From Sphingomonas sanxanigenens (GTDB taxonomy: Bacteria; Pseudomonadota; Alphaproteobacteria; Sphingomonadales; Sphingomonadaceae), in assembly GCA_003240855.1 (NCBI GenBank), contig QFNN01000086.1, forward strand, positions 1 to 12,706: 12,706 nt of DNA, read 5' to 3'. The notes under the pieces are model-generated. The model saw nothing but the letters and a program-made list of their open reading frames with translations. It did no database searches and had not been told where the DNA came from. The translations under genes and the position numbers were made by a program. Positions 6,446 through 12,357 of this stretch are shown here, in pieces. The first letter of the stretch is position 1, and every line of letters begins with the position of its first letter.

Positions 6446-7927
6446 TCAGCGCCCCGCCGCGCCCGGATGGATCGACAGCAGGCGGCTGAGCCTGGCCTTG
6501 AAGGCCTGCAGCGCCTGGCCGGTGAGCTGCGCTGACTCCGTGAACTTCACCGACAGCGGGTTCACCGCGACATTGTTGCGGTAAAGCTCGTAATGGAGAT
6601 GCGGCCCGGTCGAGAGGCCTGTCGATCCGACGTAGCCGATCACCTGGCCCTGGCGCACGCGCTCGCCGACATGCGCGGCGATCCGGCTCATATGCGCATA
6701 GCCGGTGCCGATCCCGCCCGAATGGCGAAGCTGGACGAAATTACCGTGCCCGCCATGCCGGCCGGCGAAGCTTACCACGCCGTCGGCCGCCGCATGAATC
6801 GGCGTTCCATAGGTCGCGCCGAAATCGACGCCCTGATGCATACGGCTATAGCCGAGCAGCGGGTGGAGGCGCATGCCGAAGCTGGAGGTCTGGCGGCCCT
6901 GCACCGGGCGCGCCATCAACCCCTTGCGCTCGCCGACGCCGGCGGCGTCGAACCAGTCGGTGCGGCCGCCCGCGTCCCAGCCGAGCAGGCGAAGCTGGCG
7001 CTTGTTCTGCGTCACGCCCGCGTAAAGCAGCTTGCCGGTCTGCGTCTCGCCCGTCTCGGCGCGGCGATGCTCCATGATGATGTCGAAGGTTGCGCCCGAT
7101 CCGATCGATTCGACCGGCATCTTGGTCGCGATCGCGCGCAGATAGGCCTCGACGACGGTCGCGGGCGCGCCAGCGGCGCGCGCCGAACGATAGAGGCTGT
7201 CGCCGACCACGCCCTGGATGCGCAGAGGCGTGTTGTCGACGGCGATCGGTATCTTGCGGATGCGCAGCGCGCCGTCGATTCGTTCGACCGCCAGGCGCAG
7301 GTCGAACCGGGCGCGGAAGGCAAGCGCGTCGAGCGGGCGGGCGATGTCGCGATTGGCGCGGCGGCCGAGCGTCAGGTCAAGCCGCGTTCCCGCGATCAGA
7401 TCGCCGAGCGGCACCGCGCCTTCGACCATCGAAGCGACCTTGTGCGCCTCGTCGTCGCCGACGCCTGCGCGTTCGAGCACGCGGGCGAAGCCGTCGCCCT
7501 GTCCCAGCGTCGCGCTGAGCTGGATCGAGGGGCGCTCGGGCGTGTCTGCCAGCGGCTGGACGAACTGGTTGGCGGCCATGCGCCGACCGGTGTCGCCACC
7601 CCAGGCCAGCGGCGCGACGGAGAGCGCGCGCGCCTCTTCCCATTGCGGGTGCGTCATCGGCGCAGGCATCGCGCCCGGCACGGTTTCGTTGAGGTCGGGG
7701 GCCATGGCGATCGCGCCGCCGCACAGCAGGATCAGCGTCGCAAGGCCGCGCCACCAGTCGCGCGATCCGATGCGCGCGCCAAGATCGGGGACGAGGTCGA
7801 TATTGGCGAAGCGGCCATGGAAGGGATCGAATGGAGAAACCCGCGCCGGCTTGCGGCCGAAAGCCGGCGTCGGCGCATAGGCTGCGCCCCCGGTCGACCC
7901 AATCCCGATATCATGACGCTGGAACAA
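6446..7927 (-). CDS. M23-family metallopeptidase (LytM-type endopeptidase), membrane-anchored
   Basis: The protein has 493 residues from a TTG at 7927. An ATG at 7996 would add 23 residues; I prefer the TTG because the homologous-looking N-terminus begins FQRHDIGIGSTGG. Numbering from the TTG: a cytoplasmic basic region (1-58) and one membrane segment (about 60-77, LATLILLCGGAIAMAP); the long periplasmic middle part carries no domain I can name. The C-terminal M23 domain has H364 and D368 (HQGVDFG), H412 (GYAH) and H443/H445 (GPHLHYE), so all zinc ligands and catalytic residues are present. It should cut peptide cross-links in peptidoglycan, in the manner of cell-division or elongation endopeptidases. 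It appears monocistronic, and its upstream region contains a long inverted repeat and then the prophage end. Confidence 0.88.
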   Translation of the reverse strand: MFQRHDIGIGSTGGAAYAPTPAFGRKPARVSPFDPFHGRFANIDLVPDLGARIGSRDWWRGLATLILLCGGAIAMAPDLNETVPGAMPAPMTHPQWEEARALSVAPLAWGGDTGRRMAANQFVQPLADTPERPSIQLSATLGQGDGFARVLERAGVGDDEAHKVASMVEGAVPLGDLIAGTRLDLTLGRRANRDIARPLDALAFRARFDLRLAVERIDGALRIRKIPIAVDNTPLRIQGVVGDSLYRSARAAGAPATVVEAYLRAIATKMPVESIGSGATFDIIMEHRRAETGETQTGKLLYAGVTQNKRQLRLLGWDAGGRTDWFDAAGVGERKGLMARPVQGRQTSSFGMRLHPLLGYSRMHQGVDFGATYGTPIHAAADGVVSFAGRHGGHGNFVQLRHSGGIGTGYAHMSRIAAHVGERVRQGQVIGYVGSTGLSTGPHLHYELYRNNVAVNPLSVKFTESAQLTGQALQAFKARLSRLLSIHPGAAGR

Positions 7928-8155
7928 AGCTAAGAAATGTCCCCGGAAAATCCCCGGCCGCGCTGTTCGCGACGCCCGGCGAAGGACTGTGGCCATTCAG
8001 GGTTAAAGTCAAACTAACAGGCGGCGGGCTGCGGCGCGCACGCGACGAGCGGAGCGCGTTTGAAGGCGGCGCCGGCCCGCTCCCCCACCCGGCCTCCCAA
8101 CGGCAGCATCCTGAATAGGCGGCCGGGTGGGGGAGCGGGCCGGCGCCGCACCGGA
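7928..8155. other. Intergenic region between M23 gene and prophage end
   Basis: No credible gene lies here; the short open frames cross the inverted repeat and have no protein character. TTGACT on the minus strand (complement of 8007-8012) is a possible -35 element for the M23 gene, but no convincing -10 was found. The right half is filled by the 29-bp inverted repeat listed separately. Confidence 0.5.
8066..8149. repeat. Perfect 29-bp inverted repeat (long GC-rich hairpin, REP/MITE-like)
   Basis: Bases 8066-8094 and 8121-8149 are exact reverse complements (29 of 29), separated by a 26-base loop. The arms contain CCCGCTCCCCCACCCGGCC. A perfect stem of this length without a T-run is longer than needed for termination and looks like an intergenic repetitive element. 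Whether further copies exist in the genome cannot be seen here. Confidence 0.85.
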
Positions 8156-8214
8156 TGTAGCGCGACAAAAGGTTCTGGAGTCGTGGACAGGACAATCTGG
8201 AGCACTCCGAAACC
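8156..8214. other. Putative right end of Mu-like prophage (transposase-binding end)
   Basis: The sequence beginning TGTAGCGCGACAAAAGG at 8156 opens with TG, as Mu-type ends do when read inward, and lies between the host inverted repeat and the last phage gene. A similar 17-base block occurs twice exactly 22 bases apart (8164-8180 and 8186-8202, 12 of 17 identical, both ending TCTGGAG). The adjacent outside pentamer CCGGA (8151-8155) fits the Mu target pattern N-Y-S-R-N. The late operon reads toward this end, as in Mu. The exact boundary is inference because the other end is outside the window. Confidence 0.5.
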
Positions 8215-9012
8215 TCATGGCCCGCTGATAATGAGCTCCCGCGCCGGTGTCACCCGGCCGCTCGCCCTGTAGTTTACGTCCACCTCCTCGATGTCGAACG
8301 CGCCGAAGATCTCGCGCACCTCAGGGCGATCGTTCAACGACAGAATGAAGCGCCCCTTAAGCCCCGCTAAGATGCCCCTTAGAAGCTCATAATCGGCCTT
8401 CGAGAAGATGCCCGCGCCATAGACATCCTCGCTGTCCCAGTAGGGCGGGTCGAGGTAGAACAGCGCGCCGGGGCGATCATAGCGACTGATCAGCACGTCA
8501 TAGCGCAACCGCTCGATCACCACGGGGGCGAGCCGATCATGGACGTCCTCGAGCAACGGGACGAGCTTCGACAGATTGAAGCGGGCGCCGGCGTGCGGAT
8601 CGACCCCCATCGCTTTCCCCTGCACCACACCGCCAAAGCGCATCCGTTGCAGATAGAGGAAGCGGGCAGCGCGCTCGAGGTCGGTCAGCGTCGTCGGATC
8701 GACACGGATCAGCCGATCAAACTCGGCCCGGCTGGCGATCTGCCATTTGAGGACGTCGAGGAACTGCTGAAAATGACGTTGCAGGATGCGGAACAGCGTC
8801 GTGATCTCGGACGAGATGTCGTTGATAACCTCGCTGCGCGGCCGGTGCGTCCGCCTGAAGAAGACGCCGCCCATGCCGACGAACGGCTCGATATAGGCGC
8901 TGTGCTGGACGGCGTTGATCCGCTCCACGATGCGCCCCGCCAGCACGCGCTTCCCTCCGATATAGGGCGCGATCGTCCGCACAGGGACGACAGGGTTGAG
9001 GCTATTCCCCAT
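8215..9012 (-). CDS. Phage DNA adenine methylase, D12 (Dam-like) class
   Basis: The protein has 265 residues. N-terminal APYIGGKRVLAGRI (15-28) is the typical D12-class opening; the SAM-binding motif is PFVGMGG (43-49); the catalytic motif is DPPY (188-191) in LFYLDPPYWDSEDVYG. Length is normal, and the reading frame is complete. It should transfer a methyl group from SAM to N6 of adenine; the target site cannot be predicted. The ATG lies 3 bases after the stop at 9016 and overlaps by 11 bases the alternative methyltransferase frame that stops at 9002, so translation is probably coupled to the gene upstream. It is the last gene before the putative phage end, where a modification gene could protect phage DNA from host restriction. 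Confidence 0.92.
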   Translation of the reverse strand: MGNSLNPVVPVRTIAPYIGGKRVLAGRIVERINAVQHSAYIEPFVGMGGVFFRRTHRPRSEVINDISSEITTLFRILQRHFQQFLDVLKWQIASRAEFDRLIRVDPTTLTDLERAARFLYLQRMRFGGVVQGKAMGVDPHAGARFNLSKLVPLLEDVHDRLAPVVIERLRYDVLISRYDRPGALFYLDPPYWDSEDVYGAGIFSKADYELLRGILAGLKGRFILSLNDRPEVREIFGAFDIEEVDVNYRASGRVTPARELIISGP

Positions 9013-9015
9013 CGG

Positions 9016-9757
9016 TCAGCCCTCCACCTGGAAATTGGTGAGCAGTCTTAAGAACTGCCCACGCGAGCGCTGCAGCCAGGCTCGATACGCCGTTACCGGC
9101 TCCTCGGGTGCGGTCCAGCCGATCGGCCACCCCATCACCATCTCGTGGAAGCGCGGGTTGGAGGTCAGGCCGGCATGCAAGCAATCGCTCCCATTCCTGA
9201 AGCTCAGCCGGGCCGGGGGCATAGATCGGGATGTCGCCGATCGCGCCGACCAGCCCAGCGCGCGCAGCACCTGCCAAAGCGCTGTCCACGTCCTCGCCGC
9301 GTTCGTCAGCGAATATTGGCCCTGGCTGCCCTCCGCTATGTCGGTCGGCGACGACAGCCGGATCGAGCCGTCCTCGATCAGCAGGTCGGGCACATATCCC
9401 GCGTCGCAGGCGGTCGGCGTGGGCCAGAATGAAGAGGCGGCGACGCCGGTGGCTAGCGCCCGCTTCTCGCGCTGTGAACAGGCCTGCCTTTGGCGTGAAG
9501 CCCATGCGTCGAAGGTCTGCCGCGACCTGGGCGTATCCCAGCGACAGGTGCCCCTCGACGTTCTCGCACCAGACCCATTCCGGGTCCACTTCCTCGACGA
9601 TGCGCGCGACCTCCGGCCAGAGATGCCGGGGATCGTCGGCGCCGGCGCGGTTGCCCGCATAGCTGAATGGCTGGCAGGGATAGCCGGCAGCGACGAGATG
9701 AACGCGGCCGCGCCAAGCTCGGCCGTCAAAGGATCTAAGGTCGTCCCAGATAGGCGC
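9016..9757 (-). pseudogene. Phage DNA cytosine-5 methyltransferase remnant, N-terminus missing, frame switch inside
   Basis: In the minus-strand frame that stops at 9002, homology begins at about 9757 with APIWDDLRSFDGRAW. It continues through motif IV GYPCQPFSYAG (catalytic Cys), motif VI VWCENVEG and motif VIII HRRRRLFILA. The SAM-binding motif I (FxGxG) and about 50 preceding residues of a normal C5-methyltransferase are absent: directly upstream is tail sheath sequence in another frame. From about 9425 to 9016 third-position GC and protein character favour the frame that stops at 9016 (WPTPTACDAGYVPDLL ... NPRFHEMVMGWPIGWT), although the first frame also keeps a methyltransferase-like end (ADRLDRTRGAGNGV). 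Without motif I it should be inactive. Reading through in the first frame would extend it to 9002. Confidence 0.72.
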
Positions 9758-10086
9758 TTGAGCGTGATCGTCTTCGTCGCAGCCACGCCGGCGCCGTCCT
9801 CGTTGACGCCGATCGCCCAGGCTTCGGTGCGATCGTTGACCCCCTTCAGCGCGGCGACCATGCGCGCGAGCTGCGAGCCGCGGCCGAATGCCTGGACGGC
9901 CTGGGCGGCGCTGACGACGCGCGTCGGCACATTCTGCGCCACGATGCCCGTCGCCAGGCGCACGCCGATCAGCAGGATCTTCGACGGCGCGGCGGGCAGG
10001 CCCGAGATCGCCTTGCTGCTGTCGAACTCGATATAGGTGCCGGGGATGCGGCCGCCGATCGGGATGGAATTGAAGCTGATCGTCAT
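9758..10086 (-). pseudogene. Mu gpL-like contractile tail sheath protein, truncated to its first ~109 residues
   Basis: The first 109 residues (MTISFNSIPIGGRIPGTYIE ... LPAAPSKILLIGVRLATG ... NVPTRVVSA ... FGRGSQLARM) match the N-terminal pattern of Mu gpL sheath proteins. That match ends at TITL (9760-9762), and the following DNA is methyltransferase sequence in a different frame. A complete gpL is about 490 residues, so roughly three quarters of the gene is missing. The frame happens to stay open to 9016 and would yield a 356-residue chimeric product. The start is 3 bases after the stop of the gp38-like gene, with a purine-rich GAAAAGAAGAAGG upstream. Confidence 0.85.
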
Positions 10087-10089
10087 GGC

Positions 10090-10260
10090 TCAGTTGCCCT
10101 TCTTCTTTTCCGAGGCGAGCTCGATGTCGCCGTCGTCCAGGCGGCGCTGCCAGTAGGACGACCATTCGACCGCGTCGGGGCCGGTCAGCAGCGCGCCGCC
10201 GGGATGGCGCACGCGGCAGCCCTCGGCCGCGCGAATTTCGACGAAAACCTTCTCCGTCAT
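10090..10260 (-). CDS. DUF2635 family small phage protein (Mu gp38-like)
   Basis: The protein has 56 residues (MTEKVFVEIRAAEGCRVRHP ... WQRRLDDGDIELA) with the short basic-then-acidic pattern of DUF2635 proteins (...YWxRRLxDGDV). The ATG overlaps the stop of the upstream gp37-like gene by 4 bases, and the stop lies 3 bases before the sheath start. In Mu-like phages this small gene sits between gp37 and the sheath gene L, exactly as here. Its role in tail assembly is undefined. Confidence 0.82.
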   Translation of the reverse strand: MTEKVFVEIRAAEGCRVRHPGGALLTGPDAVEWSSYWQRRLDDGDIELASEKKKGN

Positions 10261-10901
10261 GGTTGCTCCAGTTCGATGTGGTCGGTGGCGTCGGCGTGCG
10301 CGTCATCCGGGATCTGGATGCCGGCGGCGTCGGGATCGGCGTCGATTCCGCCGAAGGGCGGGATGTCCCAATTGGCGTGGAAGGTCCGGAACTCGCCAAT
10401 GTCGTCGGCGCCCCAGTCGGGCATGCCGTCGACGAAGATGTCGGTCGTCAGCTCCTGGGCGAGCATCGAGACCTTGCGCTCCTTCAGCGCGGCGAGGCGC
10501 GCGACGACATGGAGTGAGCCGACCTTCAGCCCGTCGATATCGAGCCCGAGCGACTGGCCGGTGAGCAGCGAGCACGCGTCCCAGGCCAGCTGATAGCTGC
10601 CGGGCTCAGCCGGCACCGGGCCGCCATGGCGCGTCGCCGTCTCGTTGCGGCGGTTCTCGGCCATCACGACCAGGCCGAACATGAGACGGATCTTCGGCCA
10701 ATCGTCCTCGCCGTCGATCCGGCGCCACCCGGCGAACGTCACCCAGGCCGCCGGCGCGTTGATGACCTTGCCGTCATCCTTCAGATAGACGTCCCAATCG
10801 TCGGGATAGGTCTCGAGCGTGCGATAGTGATAGCCCAGCACGTCGGCGTCGGATGCCGCGCGCAGCCGGGCGAGGATCGCGTTTTCGATGGCGGCGATCA
10901 T
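10257..10901 (-). CDS. DUF1834 family phage protein (Mu gp37-like)
   Basis: The protein has 214 residues from the ATG at 10901, which overlaps the upstream stop by 4 bases (ATGA); the frame is open further upstream, but that stretch lies over other genes and has no protein character. Features typical of the family are MIAAIENAILARL at the N-terminus, LGYHYRTLETYPDDWD, PAAWVTFAGWRR and a central block with GSYQLAWDACSLLTGQSLG. The C-terminal 40 residues are very acidic. It lies directly upstream of gp38-like and sheath genes, the conserved Mu order. It is presumed to act in tail or head-tail joining; no enzymatic motif is seen. Confidence 0.82.
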   Translation of the reverse strand: MIAAIENAILARLRAASDADVLGYHYRTLETYPDDWDVYLKDDGKVINAPAAWVTFAGWRRIDGEDDWPKIRLMFGLVVMAENRRNETATRHGGPVPAEPGSYQLAWDACSLLTGQSLGLDIDGLKVGSLHVVARLAALKERKVSMLAQELTTDIFVDGMPDWGADDIGEFRTFHANWDIPPFGGIDADPDAAGIQIPDDAHADATDHIELEQP

Positions 10902-11074
10902 CGCGACACCTGCAGGAAGATGGCGAAGGCGGTGAGCATGACAGCCATGCACAACCGGGAGAGCGACGGGCCGCGATGGCCGTGGATGTTGAGCACCACG
11001 AACCAGACGAAGTTGCTGCCGGCGCCGATCAGGCAGATGGCGAGGCCGATCACGCGGAGGATGTCGAGGATCAT
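10898..11074 (-). CDS. Small phage membrane protein, two predicted helices
   Basis: The protein has 58 residues. Helix 1 spans about 5-28 (ILRVIGLAICLIGAGSNFVW, then FVVL), a short loop contains HGHRGPS, and helix 2 spans about 41-56 (LCMAVMLTAFAIFLQV). The ATG at 11074 overlaps the upstream stop by 4 bases, and its own stop overlaps the gp37-like start by 4 bases, which strongly supports it as a real gene. Size and topology fit a holin or an accessory membrane protein, but no lysis genes are adjacent in the window, so function is open. Confidence 0.65.
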   Translation of the reverse strand: MILDILRVIGLAICLIGAGSNFVWFVVLNIHGHRGPSLSRLCMAVMLTAFAIFLQVSR

Positions 11075-11313
11075 CCGGCGATCTCCGCAAAGACCTGCCC
11101 GTCCAGATCGGCGGTTGCCCGGATCGCGGCGATATGCTGCTCGGCCTCCGCCTGGTCGAACGCCCAGATGTGAGAAGTGAAGTGGCGGCTGCCCAGCTGG
11201 TAGCTGAAGACGAAGCGCAGCAGCGGCCGGCCCCACGGATCCGGCACGACATGATCCGGGTCGGGCGCGACACGCGCCTCGCGCGCGGCGGCGAGATTGA
11301 TGAGGTCAGCCAT
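11071..11313 (-). CDS. Hypothetical phage protein, 80 residues
   Basis: I do not recognise a family. The ATG at 11313 overlaps the end of the Gam-like gene by 8 bases; an earlier ATG at 11418 would add residues lying over that gene with no protein character. The protein opens MADLINLAAAREARVAP; a likely beta-rich core follows (LLRFVFSYQLGSRHFTSHIW), and the end is predicted helical (AEAEQHIAAIRATADLDG). It is soluble and conserved-looking, with 4-base coupling to the next gene. Confidence 0.62.
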   Translation of the reverse strand: MADLINLAAAREARVAPDPDHVVPDPWGRPLLRFVFSYQLGSRHFTSHIWAFDQAEAEQHIAAIRATADLDGQVFAEIAG

Positions 11314-11860
11314 TGGCGACGTCCTCGCTGTCTCCGGGCTCATGCTCGGGCGCGATCGGCGCGATGAAGAACTCGTCGGTCTGCCGGGTCGTGAAGCCCA
11401 GCATACCGAGATGGCCATCCTTGCCGGTGCCGATCTCCTTGATGATCGCCTGCTTGTCGAGGCTGACCTTGGTCCGCAGGAACTCCTTCACGCGCGACCA
11501 GCGCAGCCCCTGCAGCCGGCGGATCATCTCCGGCTCCTTCGCCTGCAGAACGAGGCGCGGCGGCGTGGTGCGAATGCCGATGTCGCAGCCGCCCAGCTCG
11601 GCCGAGCGCTTCTTGCCGCCGGTGACCTGATCGCCGGCGACCGCCCACCAGGGCTTGAGCCGGGCGAAGATCGCCTTCAGCTCCTCCTCGCGGCGGGCGA
11701 TGCGCTCGTCGGCGTCCTGGTCGATCTCGGCGCGCTTGATCGCGCGTTCGGCGTCGATCGCGGCGATATCGGCGGTCAGCGCGGCATAGCGGCCGAGCAG
11801 GCCGGCGGCCTCCTCGACGGACTTGGGCAGATCCACGGCAGTGGCGGTGCGGCGCGCCAT
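11306..11860 (-). CDS. Mu Gam-like host-nuclease inhibitor
   Basis: The protein has 184 residues. An Ala/Glu/Arg-rich coiled coil (about 20-72, including AAIDAERAIKRAEIDQDADE) is followed by a compact region with GGCDIGIRTTPPRLVL and ending MLGFTTRQTDEFFIAP, the arrangement of Phage_Mu_Gam (PF07352) proteins. Gam binds DNA ends as a Ku-like dimer and shields linear phage DNA from exonucleases such as RecBCD. The start overlaps the stop of the gpG-like gene by one base (TAATG). In Mu, gam belongs to the early region; here it sits among late morphogenesis genes. The acidic tail (EHEPGDSEDVANG) is probably disordered. Confidence 0.8.
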   Translation of the reverse strand: MARRTATAVDLPKSVEEAAGLLGRYAALTADIAAIDAERAIKRAEIDQDADERIARREEELKAIFARLKPWWAVAGDQVTGGKKRSAELGGCDIGIRTTPPRLVLQAKEPEMIRRLQGLRWSRVKEFLRTKVSLDKQAIIKEIGTGKDGHLGMLGFTTRQTDEFFIAPIAPEHEPGDSEDVANG

Positions 11861-12357
11861 TATTCCCAGCCCTCCGCTTCATAGTCCTCGGCGAGCGCGA
11901 GGATCTCTGTTTCGTCGTCGGTGCTGACGCCGAGGAAGGGACGCGCTGGGATGATCACCGATTCCGGCGAGCGAAAGCCCAGTCCGCCGGCCAGCTGAAA
12001 GCGCAGCCGCCCGCCCTTGCCCGATATCTTCGCGCCGAACTGGTGGGGGCGTGCGTAGATGACGTTGGTGCCGACGCGCACCTCATCGGCCGTCGCCTCG
12101 TGCGTGATCGACATGCGAAGGCGCGTGCTGTCGGTCAGCGTCTTGCCGCCTTGCTGCTCGGCCCGGATGCTCTTCTTCCACGGCCGGCCATCGGGGCCGC
12201 GCTCATCCTCGAACCGCATATCGGTCGACGTCTCGAGCGACTGGCCGATCACGTCCATCAGCGGATGCAGATCCTCGTTGCGCTCGAGCAGGCGCGCCAG
12301 CACCGCCTCGACGTGCGGTAGCTCGGCCGCGCGGACCGTGATCGCGACGCCGGCCAT
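11860..12357 (-). CDS. Phage virion morphogenesis protein (Mu gpG-like / tail completion, PF05069)
   Basis: The protein has 165 residues. Family marks are RFEDERGPDGRPWKKS (48-63), TLTDSTRLRMSI (73-84), YARPHQFG (101-108) and PARPFLG (137-143). Proteins of this family act in head or tail completion during virion assembly. The start overlaps the previous stop by one base (TGATG), and its stop overlaps the Gam-like start. In Mu, gpG lies upstream of the protease/scaffold genes; here it follows gp36, so the order is shuffled. Confidence 0.85.
   Translation of the reverse strand: MAGVAITVRAAELPHVEAVLARLLERNEDLHPLMDVIGQSLETSTDMRFEDERGPDGRPWKKSIRAEQQGGKTLTDSTRLRMSITHEATADEVRVGTNVIYARPHQFGAKISGKGGRLRFQLAGGLGFRSPESVIIPARPFLGVSTDDETEILALAEDYEAEGWE

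Noticed and set aside
6593..7933. 446-codon open frame on the plus strand
   Set aside because: It is antisense to the M23 peptidase, whose catalytic motifs are intact. The frame is open because of GC-rich codon bias.
7911..8218. Short minus-strand open frames across the intergenic inverted repeat
   Set aside because: They translate the hairpin arms into Pro/Gly/Arg-rich sequence without protein character, and they span the host-phage boundary.
9420..9445. Programmed ribosomal frameshift site at the frame switch in the methyltransferase
   Set aside because: No slippery heptamer or classic +1 site (such as a CUU or UUU codon followed by a stop) is visible here. The switch is better left as a mutation or overprinting question.
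9016..10086. Single 356-residue gene from the sheath start to the stop at 9016
   Set aside because: Only the first 109 residues and the last ~135 look like protein families. The middle is the wrong frame over methyltransferase motifs IV-VIII, so it is treated as a junction artefact of two remnants, though such a product could be translated.
9758..10399. Upstream part of the 465-codon frame that stops at 9002
   Set aside because: Above about 9757 this frame lies over the sheath, gp38-like and gp37-like genes and has no methyltransferase motif I. It does not supply a start for the methyltransferase.
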